From contig NC_034016.1 of assembly GCF_000346465.2 (NCBI RefSeq), positions 17,926,563 through 17,990,562 on the forward strand: a stretch of DNA of 64,000 nucleotides. Direction: 5' to 3'. This DNA comes from Prunus persica (lineage: Eukaryota; Streptophyta; Magnoliopsida; Rosales; Rosaceae). This document shows positions 25,829-37,105 of the stretch, in pieces (within the stretch, counting starts at the first letter, position 1; each line of letters starts with the position of its first letter). The translations under genes were made by a program, and so were the position numbers. The notes under the pieces were generated by a model. That model ran no database searches, had not been told where the DNA came from, and saw nothing but the letters and a program-made list of their open reading frames with translations.

Positions 25829-27309
25829 TTAATGAAAAAAAGTTTAGGTTGAGGAGAGACTACTCATCCCAGGTTCATTTCATGCCAAGATTTGAGGATT
25901 TAATATTATTTGTATAACAAGAAAACTATAGTAATCCTCTACTACCGTTGTAAGAGCTCAGTTATTAGCCATGTGAGTAGAGGTTTGAAACCTGTAGGAA
26001 TGCACATGTAAAGCCCCTTCTACCAATTATTTGTACTTTAAAAAAAAATAAATAAATAAAAAATCCTCTACCATATCAGGTTTTTCTTTATTGATTAGGT
26101 CGGACATAATATATATAACTTCCAAGTTAAATGGTCCCTAATGAGTATGTCAATTATGTTTTTTGTTTTGTTTTATAGTAATTGAGTAGTTTGAGTGGTT
26201 TTTGTTGCTTCCAAACACAGAAGAACTCACAATTTGTAATTTTCATCTTCGAATAACTAGACTTCTAAGAGTTTATGATCTTTTACTTGTCATCTACGGG
26301 ATCTGAAACTTGTTTTCTAGTTTCAACTTTCATGTCCAACCAATCCAAGTGTAAAAAGAAAAAATAAAGCAGGAAAAGATAAAGTGTTGATAATTAGGTT
26401 AGGTCTATATTATATCAAACTTCTGGGGCAAATTATAAATACCAAAAGATTGTGGGACCAAAATCAAATTTCTAAAGCATACGGAGGGACTAAACTACAA
26501 ACTCCACACATTATCAGAGGCTTAGAGCCAAAGCTTCTGGCTTTTGAAACCCGTCTTTTTTCTGTTTCAACTTGAAGCGGTTCCAATGAGCTACGGTAAT
26601 GCTTCTTCCCCTTTACCTTGGATTGGAATTTTTCTCGATCAAGCTCTTTCTTTTCTTGCTCGAGTCTTACTCTGTTCTTCTATTTTCCTTCTGTTTAGGC
26701 GTATGCATATATTTTGAGACGCTCTATTTAGGTGTGTGGTTGCCTAACATGATCAAAACTCAATTGCATGACTAACTAATCGCAGTAATTTCTTGCCTAA
26801 AGTTAAATCGATCAAATGGGTGCTCCTTAATTTTCGATTTCAATAGAACCCATGTCTTAAATTGTTAAAATTCATATGAACATGCATTGATCTATATCAG
26901 GGTCATTCGTTTATTGCAATTTTTCTTGAATTTTCTGGGGTTACAACATTCAATCCAAGCATCTGAAGTGAGAAAGTTATATGATCATCCATTAGCATTT
27001 AACCTGCTTTTAGTCTGGAAATGGTATGCATTTGTTGGGTCATTGGCAGCTAAATTGGTATTTTCATGATGCTAAGTTTGGCTCTCCTGTGTATCAAAAG
27101 AAACTTACAATGTGTTTTAAGATCATAGTTCCAAACTTGAGTTTTCCCGCCAAAAAGGAAAGATAAAATGTCGAGTATACAATAGTTAATGCTTTTCCGA
27201 AGTTTTGCTTATTTATTTATTTGTTACACTTATTAGTACCCTAGTTGTTTTAGAAATTGTAATTTGCTACTTTTGACTGATTTTTCCATCACAAGGTTAA
27301 TTACTTCAG
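25122..27309. other. DSK2 3' flank and upstream region of next gene
   Basis: Contains the probable DSK2 3' UTR, an (ATT)n microsatellite (25790-25829), a poly-A stretch near 26040, and a likely noncoding 5' exon of the next gene ending at a GT donor at 26596. No other protein or RNA gene is supported; the frames at 25358-25597, 25699-25917 and 26384-26575 lack recognisable content. Confidence 0.55.
25790..25829. repeat. (ATT)n microsatellite
   Basis: Thirteen ATT/TTA units in a row, intergenic and downstream of DSK2. No function is visible. Confidence 0.9.
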
Positions 27310-29636
27310 ATGGTTCAGCAAACCATAGATTCTAAATTTAGTGAATATGGGATGGGAGCTACCGAATCCGAATTGCCTGTTCATGATAAGCAACTGTCAG
27401 TTCCTGTAAAGAAGACTGCGTTAAGAGATCTGCAAAATGATATTAGAGTTGCAATGCCCAACTCTTTTGGGAACTCTCCTCTATTAAAGGATGGAGGACA
27501 CATTAGTAATGCTCCTAGAGTTTCGGGCACCAAGAGACCTTTACCTGAACCTGAGTGCCCGATGAGCCTTCCTCAACACCAGCTCCCCAGTAGCAGTGCT
27601 GCAAATGGGCATCTTGTCTATGTTCGTAGAAAGTCGGAAGCAGATGTAGTCAGAAGTAGTACTTGTGATAATGCAAGCATTAATGCTGATTGTCAGGTAT
27701 CAAGGACGCTTAGTCACCACGAGGCAAGCACCCGACCCAGTCACCACGAGACAAGCACCCGACCCAGTCACCAAGAGGCAAGCGCCCGACCCATATTCCA
27801 AACAAAGGAGTCAAAAGTTTATTGCATTCCGGCTTTTGCACCTTTTCCGATGTCAGCTTCAACCATCCAGCCTGGAAAACCTTCAGTTAGTGCCCCACAT
27901 TGTAAGTCTGGTATAAGAATAGCACCATCAGGATCCAATCCCCTTGCTTCTGCTACCCAAACATTGGCTGGTTCAAAGGGACTCAGAAATCTGCACTGGG
28001 AAGCGCGATGTCATCAATTGCAGTTGCTATTAAGGAAATTGGACCAGTCAGAGCAAGAGGATTATCTCCACAGTACGCTCTTGAATTGAGAAAATCCACC
28101 TTAAGATTTTTTTTGTTTCAAATTGCTTAAATTTTAACTATACTGATTTACCCTTTGATTTATGTTCATCTGTTAGTGCTGCGGTCGCTCTCCTCAGTTG
28201 ACCTGAGCAGACATGCAGTTGAGTTGGAAAAGAGATCAATTCAGCTTTCGCTGGAGGAAGGTAAGCTGAAAATTGTGTCTTACTCTTTCTTTAAATAGAA
28301 AGATGCTAAACAAATCTCCTGACTTGGAAAGAACTAATGATGGAAATTCATGCTTTTTTGTCTTATTCTAAATATATTTATCCGTGGTCTTTGTGTAACT
28401 TCACAATGGGAAAATAAACAAAAATATTTCTTTACTTGCAATTACTTGCTTGCCTAATCCGCGAAATATCTTCGTCCACTTCAGCTCCGAAGATTCACAG
28501 GTTATTTTGTTGGAAGTGATCTTGTATTGGGGTACTACTTATTTTAACAACATTATGCAGAGTTGTGAGTTGATTCTTTTATATCTTTTTTCAGTGTCTG
28601 TTATTTGGTTTCTCAAAATTCTCAATGTTTTCACATGTTTGGTAGCTAAATTGATCTGCTGTACTTGTTTATGTACAAGGATAAAAGAAAGTCTATATGG
28701 AGATTATTTAAACAATCATCAATCAATAAGTTTCGATGGTAAGGATGTTTTTTTTCCTCTTTTAAAGGAAATCACCCGAGATGTTTACTTTGTACCATGG
28801 ATATTTTCTTATATGCCTGTATGGCATGTATACGTGACTAGGTTAATGATACTTTGATCTATCTTCATGTATAGTAAAGTCAAATCATCTGTTGAGTTGG
28901 CCATCGTAGTCCCCCATATGTACTCAGAAACATAACTGGTACTGTTCTCAGAAATTAAGAAAAAAGAACGAGCCAGTATCTGAAGTATGCACAACCGCAT
29001 GATACATGTGACTTGGTGAAAACAAACATTGGCAAGGCTGCTTGCGGATTGGCTGCCTTGTTCATTCTTTTCAGTGAGTTATGTTACAGATGTATGTGAT
29101 GTGGGAATTGTAAACAATTTGAGGTCCACTAAACTTATAGACAATATTTTTATGGACTTTTTGTGTGTGTGGATTTTGGTATTTCAGTGTAAGTGCTGTC
29201 GTCCAATTACCTGGCATCTATCTTTTTCAAAAGCATTCGTTACTGTTTGTCATTTTAAACTCTATAATCTATTTTATGATTGGTTAGAGTTGAAAGAGCC
29301 CAAGATCTTTTAATCTTTTATGACTACTAGGCAATATAAAGCATAATGTTTTGATATAATGTCTGGTAATCATGCCTTTTTTTCTGTGGCCACAACTGTT
29401 TAGTCGGGTAGTGGTGGATGCATATGAAGTTTTAAGCTTTCTATTTGATTGTGCCTATTATGTTTTCACGTGAAATATGTGGAAACAGCACAAAACCTAT
29501 TTCTCTTATATTCCTCTTTGCATCTCCGATTCTTGCAGCAAAAGAATTGCAGCGTGTTGGGTTTCTGAATGTTCTAGGGAAACCTGCGAAGCAATTCAAA
29601 GTACCGTCAACTCATCAAGACCGATCAGATAAGTGA
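27310..29636 (+). CDS. Plant-specific protein of unknown function
   Basis: Three coding exons: 27310-28072, 28177-28260 and 29539-29636; 945 nt, 314 residues. An acceptor (cttcag) touches the ATG, so a 5' leader exon is expected. The N-terminal two thirds are low-complexity, with MVQQTIDSKFSEYG at the start and GHLVYVRRKSEAD in the middle. The C-terminus is helical and looks conserved (HWEARCHQLQLLLRKLDQSE, LRSLSSVDLSRHAVELEKRS, then SLEEAKELQRV). I associate this layout with unannotated plant proteins, sometimes labelled PHD-finger-like although no PHD cysteines are present. Function unknown. Intron 2 is long (1278 bp). A 9-residue unit repeats three times at about residues 135-161. Confidence 0.8.
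27711..27791 (+). repeat. In-frame 27-bp triplication
   Basis: Three tandem units of 27 bp encode S-H-H-E-A-S-T-R-P, S-H-H-E-T-S-T-R-P and S-H-Q-E-A-S-A-R-P. The period is a multiple of three, so unit gain or loss keeps the frame. It lies in the low-complexity linker of the unknown-function protein. Confidence 0.9.
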
Positions 29637-30860
29637 AAGGACACCAGGGAGGAGGGGGTAATTGTGATGCTCAGTAAATTGCTGCTGGATAGAAGTGTGC
29701 CTACCAGTTTCTTTTACACTGGTTGCATCTTTTCTGCAGTTGGTTTGCTGGTATTCACTGCAAGTCTGTAATATTCAGCCTATCGTATATACTGTAATTT
29801 TCTTTTTTTGGTATCAGCTGTATCCAAAGCTGCTGAAAATGATTGAATTGTAACTGTTGAAAAAAATGTAAAAGAAAATTTGTCAATTGTTATGATGCTA
29901 TCTTAATGCTTCGTTGGTACAGCTTCTGATTTGATCCTTGCTCGTTTAGTTTGTGTTGGGCTATGTCCTCTGTGGTTCTCTGTGTATTGGGCTCAAAATG
30001 TGGTGGTCCTAGCTGTTCCCTCTATACTTTTGAACCCAAGTTTTAGGTGGTAAAGTGAGGTTTGTTTTGGACCCCATTTAGTGGCTTGGCTTGCCGTCCT
30101 TATAAGACACAGACACTATTGTTGTCCAATTTAATAAGTTCATTCTCAAAATTTGTAAGTTTACTGAACATCATGCATAACACTTATCCCATTTAATTGA
30201 AATAATTCAGTTCAGTTCCATTTTGTCAAAAGGCAAGAGATAATCATGTACACCTTCAGCTCAGTTCAATGCTTCGTGGAAATTTTATGATATCCCAAAC
30301 CCTACCCCACCGAAAAAAGTTAGTTAAATGAAAAAGCAACAATGACTGGTTTTTAAGTAGAATTTGTTGGTTACAAATTACAATGCATCTTTAGAAAGTG
30401 AAAGGGTTATACTTATTATTATTATTTTAAGTCCCCATTATTTGTAAAGAGAAAAATAGAGATTTTGCGTAATGGAACATACATTTTTAAGAAAAGCTGC
30501 TTATTGCCAGTTTTTTTGTTTTTGTTTTGTTTGATTGTCACTTTTTTTCGTTTTTGCTTGCCACTTCATTTTTTCCTTTGCCACTTTTTTTTTTCTTTGC
30601 TTGCCACCTTGATGCACACGCAATGTGCTTGTGGATGAAGAAAAGAAATAAATACCCAAAAAAGTATATACATTATGGGATAGTGGGTTTGAACTGTACG
30701 GATAGGAACCACAGTAACTGTTTATAACTGCCAATTCAAGATGAGTCCAAAGTAACTGCTTTCCTGCCCTACAAAATCCAAACCTACGCCAACTGTTCGA
30801 CTTTTTTCGTCCTCCCCCAATTTTTTTGTCTTTCTTCGCCAAAATCAGAGAAAAGCTTCA
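29637..30860. other. Intergenic and zinc-finger gene promoter
   Basis: 3' flank of the unknown-function gene, then the promoter of the zinc-finger gene. It contains homopolymer runs but no recognisable gene or RNA. The frames at 30501-30842 are Lys- and Phe-rich products of A/T tracts. Confidence 0.55.
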
Positions 30861-31919
30861 ATGAACAACTCTCCCGACCTGGATTTCCGATTCCCCACAA
30901 CCCACCAAGACCTCGTTGTTTCCACCACCGCCACCCCCTCCACTGCTTCCGCTGCTGCTTCTTCTTCTTCCACTTATTTTGTTGGGGACGATAAAACCCA
31001 CCAAAATCCCAGGAAAAAACGCTCGAAACTGATCAGACTCGACAACCCAATTGCTCCAAGTAGGATTTCAAGGCCCAAGTATGCCAAAAAACCCGACCCA
31101 TCTGCGCCAAAGATCACAAAGCCCTGTAGTGAGTGTGGGAAGAAGTTTTGGTCATGGAAGGCTCTGTTTGGGCACATGCGTTGCCACCCTGAGCGGCAGT
31201 GGCGCGGCATCGACCCGCCGCCCAACTTACGACGACCCGTTTCCCCGAACGCGCCGTTGAGTGAGTTGGAATGGGCAATGGGGGAAGCAGACCACGAGGC
31301 GGCCTCGAGTTTGATAATGCTTGCTAGTGGGTGCACTAATGGGACAAGTAATGAGATCACTACTCAGAGTATTAGTACAAGTACTTTTCAGGGTGCTCAA
31401 GAGGTGTTTGATGGTGGTAATGGGAGGTTTGAGTGTTCAAGTTGCAAGAAAGTATTTGGGTCCCACCAGGCTTTGGGGGGCCACAGGGCAAGCCACAAGA
31501 ATGTGAAGGGCTGTTTTGCAATTACAAGGAGTGATGGTGAGGTTGATCAGGATCATCATCACAATGGTGATGGTGAACGGGATGATGAGGATGATGATGT
31601 GATGGAGGAGAATAATAAGATGGTTATGGTGTTGGGAGGATCAGGGCACAAGTGTAGTGTTTGTTGGAGGGTTTTTTCAAGTGGTCAAGCTTTGGGAGGG
31701 CACATGAGGTGTCATTGGGACAAAGGGGATGAGCCATCATCATCATCCATGATGATGACCCAATTAGGGCTAAGTCAGCAGCACCAGCAGCCTAGTGGGA
31801 TTTCAAAGGAAGGCCATTCTGGTGGATTGGATTTGAATTTGCCTGCAGCTTCTCATATTGAAGATGCTCAATCCTCTTCTTCAGGCCTCATCACTTTGGA
31901 TTTAAGGTTGGGTCTTTGA
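30861..31919 (+). CDS. C2H2 zinc-finger transcription factor, ZAT2/ZAT3-like
   Basis: Intronless gene, 352 residues, nuclear. A basic patch RKKRSKL (51-57) may be the localisation signal. Finger 1 (Cys89, Cys92, His105, His109) reads [20 protein letters not shown], with KALFGH in place of the plant QALGGH. Fingers 2 (192-212) and 3 (265-285) keep QALGGH. Between them is an acidic, His-rich linker (229-250). Two EAR-type repression motifs lie at the C-terminus: LDLNLP (323-328) and LDLRLGL (346-352), implying a TOPLESS-dependent repressor. The divergent first finger followed by HPERQWRGI is typical of ZAT2/ZAT3 relatives. The assignment to that clade is from memory of the motif. Confidence 0.92.
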   Translation: MNNSPDLDFRFPTTHQDLVVSTTATPSTASAAASSSSTYFVGDDKTHQNPRKKRSKLIRLDNPIAPSRISRPKYAKKPDPSAPKITKPCSECGKKFWSWKALFGHMRCHPERQWRGIDPPPNLRRPVSPNAPLSELEWAMGEADHEAASSLIMLASGCTNGTSNEITTQSISTSTFQGAQEVFDGGNGRFECSSCKKVFGSHQALGGHRASHKNVKGCFAITRSDGEVDQDHHHNGDGERDDEDDDVMEENNKMVMVLGGSGHKCSVCWRVFSSGQALGGHMRCHWDKGDEPSSSSMMMTQLGLSQQHQQPSGISKEGHSGGLDLNLPAASHIEDAQSSSSGLITLDLRLGL

Positions 31920-34185
31920 GGGGACTTAAATTTCTGTCTGCTAACTCTCTAATGTTACTAGCAACTTAATTAGGATTGGTATATTTTGTAACTATTGATA
32001 TTTGACTTGGAAAAGATGTGTTTTAGTTAAAACTTTTGTTGGCTCCACAATTAGGAGACAAATATTGTGTTTCACAGAATACCTGAAAATACAGTATCTC
32101 ATTACTAATATACTTATAAATTACAAAGCTCAGTTCTGTTTGTATAAATCCAGTTGGTCCAAAGATTGAATAGTTAGTCCTAATGTCAAGTCTGACAGTG
32201 GTCCAAAAACCAAATGTAGTCTGAAAAATCAGTAAAACAGTAGTTTGTTCAAGTTTTTTTTATTAGCCCATTGGATTTGATGTAATGAATTCAGATTGGG
32301 GTACTTGCCCCAAATGGCTAAATTGATGCACACACTTAGCACTGTTGTCAGTTGGGTTTGCAAACAAAGCCTCTTGGTTGTGGAAATAGTGCTTCCTTTT
32401 AGATTTGTGAACCGTGGGATAAATTCTACTGAATCATACCACCCTTGATAGTCTATAAGATTCTGATTCTTGTGGCTAGTTATAATCTTTGTGACCGATG
32501 ATTTATATCACTGGTAATGGATATAGAAACACACATGATCAACTTTTGGTGGCCTTAAATTATACAGAGTGCAGGGCTAATAATCAATCATCAAGGGAAG
32601 AAGAGTTCACAAGGCAGTATATTTGTGGAGAAAATAGTTTGGGCTAGCTGCACAATCCATTTATGGGTTTGTATGTGAATGTGATCTTGGGTTTCAACAG
32701 AATCAAATCATTCCTAGTCTCATATTTCTGACCCATCTAGACCTAGAATTTGGCTGACTTTGGAAATGATCCTTTCCATATGTAAGTTGAGATGCTTTAA
32801 ATTTCTCACAGTAAAGAAAAAGATCAAAGTTACCTTATGGATAAGAATCTAGTCTTTACTTTTTAACTTTAAGAAACTGTTAATCTGCTGGCATATGTAG
32901 GTCTGTATCTCAGATATTTACTTTTTCAAGCTTTCCTGACTCATGTTCAATTAACACAGCTGCACAACTTTTTCTTTCAAAGGCTGATCTACTTTACATT
33001 ACTCTAAGCCTCAAAAATTCACAATTGGGTAAAACATGGTATAAAGCTTAAGTCAACTAACACCATTACATCAATTTTACCTAAAGTAACTTTGCCTTGA
33101 AAGAATCTCTCTCATCTCTGCAACTTAGAGGATTCTTCTTGGTGATTTGTGTAGTTTACAATCAGATTTTCTGTTTGGTTTGTGAGAAAGTAGAAGAAAA
33201 AGGAAAGTCATTATACCTGTAATGGCAGGGTACGTCATTCATTATAGTTATAATATTCAAATCAATATATAGAATTTAATTATTAAAAAAATTAAAACTA
33301 ATTAATTTTTCCTTTATCATGTTAAATGATTGAACTAGCACATCATCCTCTCTGTCGGAGAATAGACATTGCCCATATCAACCTTTTTTTTTTTTCCTTT
33401 GCCCTAAGTAGCAGTCAATTACTGTCATTCTATATATGGTCACTTCTATAAACAAACTTCACACGAAACCCCAACATGACATGACCCTTTCAAATCTTTA
33501 TATAAAAATAACCCAAAAAAAGTAACTGGTCTCTGAGACTCAAGAATTATATATATATATATACAACAACAAATCTTTGAAAAGCTTGATGTATACACTT
33601 CAACAATGCACTCATGATTTCTGATAAACCCTTTTTTCCAACTTTCTGAGTCACTTGATAATTTTTGGGTAAAATTTTAAAGCAACCCAACTAAAACTGA
33701 ACATGACTTCATGATTTCTGCCTTGACAACCCAATCAAATGCTGTTTTAGCTGAAGGGTTGATTAGATTCCACTCACACTATCTGGGAACTACTTCATAT
33801 GCCATTGACTGTGATGGAATTTAGAAATTAATCCAAATTTTGCTTTAACATCAAAATCCCAATTCCCATTATAAATTGGCCCTACTAATCTTGCATTATT
33901 AACAATGTAGACTTTTGCCACTGTTCAATTCAAAAAGTCGAGCAATAGAAAAGTATAGCAGTCTACATCCCACTGCATATACATGTTTTCTGCAGGTTCA
34001 TGTTTATCATAAATGACCATCACTTTCTCACAATCACTTTGCTGTCAAGAGAAATTTTTAATCACTGGTTGGGTTTTGAACAACAAAAAAAGGACCAGAC
34101 ATCAGGTTTCTTCCACTAACCCTAAGCCTCACCAACTCAACTCTCCATTTACAAAGATTATACAATTACCTCAGTGGAAGGCCCT

Positions 34186-34255
34186 TTTACTGTTTCTGAT
34201 TGGAGAAAAATTAAATTTTTACTGTTTCTGATTAGAGAAAATTAAATATTTACTG
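34186..34255. repeat. Two-unit tandem repeat, about 34 bp
   Basis: The phrase ttttactgtttctgatt, followed by gagaaaaattaaa, occurs twice in a row with small differences. Noncoding. Confidence 0.75.
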
Positions 34256-35079
34256 TGCATTATTTTCACCTTACTAAACACTGACACCAACAGAGACTTC
34301 ACCTAACCCTACTGATTCTAGCTCTCCCCACTGAACATTGTGACACTGCTCTATATGGAGGCCCTCATAGTAAGCAAATTATCATGATTGAAGGAAACTT
34401 AATCACAATTTCACTTGGTTTTTCCCTCGAACTACTCAATCAGAGCTTTGCTTATAGATTTAAGTCAAATAATCGTAATCCGTCGTCTGTTAGTGTCGGC
34501 TTTGCCCATTATTGTTGTAGTGTTTATCTATATTTTCTGCAATATGATCCATGTGAATATCTTGCCTCAATTCAACCAACCATGTGACACTTTTTTTTCC
34601 CTTTCCCTGTCTGCCCATTTGAGTTGGGACATGAAAATTTGGGTCCTCTGACTGATCTATGTTTAAGCATAATCAATCAGCATTATTCAAGCACCTAGTT
34701 TTCTACTATAACATCTTTTACTATAACATCTTTTTCTGCTGATGAAGATGAACAAGCCTCCTTAATTCCTTCTACTCCTCTTGTTGTCTTCCCTTTAGAT
34801 TTACTTGTAGTCCTCTTACTCCTCATCAGAGCTTATAGATGCTCTCACTTCACTTACAACTGTTTACAACACTGGCCGACGTAAAAAGAATCTAAGCAAG
34901 TAAAATAATAAGATAAAATTAGCATAAGAAAACAAAATTTGATTAGTGAGAGGGATATTTGTATGCAGCGTGTTGGTTACAACTTACCAAATAAAATTGT
35001 GCACTTCAACTTTAGGACTTCTTACCATTTGAAAAAAAGTTGAAGCAATGTGTCACCCCAATTCAGATTTTATCGTAAT

Positions 35080-35327
35080 GAGTAATGCTATTTGGACACA
35101 CAACATTGACCACCTTAACTGACCACCTTATGTGGCAACTGATATGTCATGCTATGTCAATTAATGAATGTTGCCATGAGGCCACTCACTAGGAATGCTA
35201 GGGTTTTTTTAATTTGTTTTTTAATTGACATGGAAACATTCATTAATTGACATGATATGACACATCAGTTGCCACATAAGGTGGTCAGTTAAGGTGGTCA
35301 ATGTTGTGTGTCTAAATAGCATTACTC
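35080..35327. mobile_element. Fold-back MITE, Mutator-like
   Basis: A 248-bp element whose two halves are inverted copies over roughly 100 bp. The left end is GAGTAATGCTATTTGGACAC and the right end is its complement, finishing GCATTACTC. The 10-bp direct repeat TTATCGTAAT flanks it at 35070-35079 and 35328-35337. Duplications of 9-10 bp with long terminal inverted repeats point to the Mutator superfamily. It is non-autonomous and has no ORF. Confidence 0.88.
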
Positions 35328-37073
35328 TTATCGTAATGTGCCATCTACGACTTAGTGCATACATTCTTTCATCTAAAAAAGTTGCATGTGCTTCACACGT
35401 GAGCGTATGTAAATATATTTCGGGTATCAAAATATCCTTTGAAATGGTCACTTGCAAATCATGTACGAATTTTTGAACGAAAAAATATATATGGAATTAG
35501 ATAATAGGTGGCACATTATTACAACAAAATTGTAACATGAGGTGATATATTTAAAGTGTTTTCTTTGATAAGTGACAAATTGCAACTAAGCTTATAGTTC
35601 AAGTGACATTAATTTTCCCTACGTATATATATTGTAAAAGTAATGTTGTCTTACGAGGTAAACGTAGGCATACTATGTTATACATACAATAAAAATACGC
35701 CCTCTACTTTAAAAATACTGGCATTTACTGTATATTCATATGTTGAAGTTTTAAAGGTAATTAATTATGATTAAGAAAAGGATTAAATTCAATTAAATAG
35801 AGAGGCATCCTTTTCACCGATGGCGTGCACGTGTGTAAGAGAAGAAGAAGAGAACATTACAGTGTGCGTCACTTGAAAATACTTCTTCACCCAAGGATGA
35901 GTCTCCTTCTGACATGTGTCGTAAGGACAGCGGAATTAGCCGCATACATAGAGAGAGAAAGAGAGAGGAAGAGAGAGAGTTATTATTTTTAATCTTTATA
36001 TTCGCGTCTAGATTTTACTTGAGCACAGTTGACTGCCAGAACAAAACATTACTGGAATTGAAAGGATGCATGATTGGAACATGATGAACTGCTTGATCTA
36101 AGACATGGCTTTTTTAAATTGATTTTAACAAAAAAAAATAATTTTTTTTCTGTTTGTGGGGTCCAAGTTACATAAGAGATTCTTTAAAAATAAAAAATAA
36201 AAAAAAGGTTTCTTTGGCTCTTAAATAGGAGATTCTTCACACGTCCTGCCTCAAAGAATTAGACACCCAAAAACCAAGAGAGGAGGAAGCTTGAACAACT
36301 CTGAGTCTCTCTCTAAGGAGGAGGATACATAAATACCAAACTCTTTTTTTTTTTTGAGACATCGAGAGAGAAAGAAATTCCTTTATTTCCTTTGTGTGCA
36401 TGGTGGGAGACCAATTCAGTTTCTTGTTGTGACACTAAACTTCAGCTTGTTTCTTCATAAAAGCTCAACTGAGATAACTTTTTCCTTCAATCTGAGTTCA
36501 CACAGTGAGTGATGAGTGACTTTGATCTAATTCTCTTCTGTTTTCTATAACATTCTTTTCTTTTCTATACCCAGTTCTATGCAGGCATGTATAAAGGTTC
36601 TAGGACTTGTTTTGTTTGTATCTTTCTTTGTACAAATTAACCAGTTTCTTAATAACACAAAAACAGGATATTTTTATGAACTTAGGTTCTTGATTTTCTC
36701 TGACTTAGATATGTTCATGAATCCTAAATATTGAAATCAGAAATCTTGTTTTGTTGACTCTCATCATGAGTGCAGTTTGAACCCAGGCTGATGTAACTTC
36801 TGGACCAATGAAGTTTCAAAAAAGAAAAAAAAAATTGTTCTGGAGTGGACAAAAGTTCTGAACTCTACATTTAAAATAAAAAAGTGTGTATATTGTGTAT
36901 GAGTTCATGTGTGTATGTCAAGCTGTAGTTAGTTTCTTAGTCTAAAATGGCAATTAGTTTCTTCCTTTTAATTTTCTTCATCCTGAGGGTTCCCGGGTCT
37001 TGACTGTGTCTGAAATTTAGTTTGTCATTGATTATAGGCGGATCTGCTGGAAACTTGAACAAAAAGAAGAAGG

Positions 37074-37096
37074 AAAAAAAAAAAAAAAAAAAAAAA
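37074..37096 (+). repeat. Poly-A tract in the NLP leader
   Basis: An uninterrupted run of 23 A residues ends 9 bases before the ATG of the NIN-like gene, directly after an AAAAAGAAGAAGG purine stretch. Length polymorphism or assembly error is likely at such a run. Confidence 0.85.
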
Positions 37097-37105
37097 CTCT
37101 GCACT

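Larger units (their letters stand above)
31920..37105. other. Long intergenic region; NLP leader at its right end
   Basis: Five kilobases without a supportable protein or RNA gene. It holds one clear MITE (35080-35327), a two-unit tandem repeat at 34186-34255, an (AT)n at about 33549-33561 and a GA-rich tract at 35949-35978. From roughly 36240 it is probably promoter and 5' leader of the NIN-like gene; the leader appears to be spliced, since a TATAG acceptor-like site lies at 37032-37036. Confidence 0.5.

Noticed and set aside
27665..27916. Alternative frame over the 27-bp triplication
   Set aside because: Shadow of the repeat inside the larger coding exon.
28450..29313. Open frames inside the long intron of the unknown-function gene
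   Set aside because: Phe/Cys/Leu-rich AT-biased translations without motifs; flanking exons splice in phase across them.
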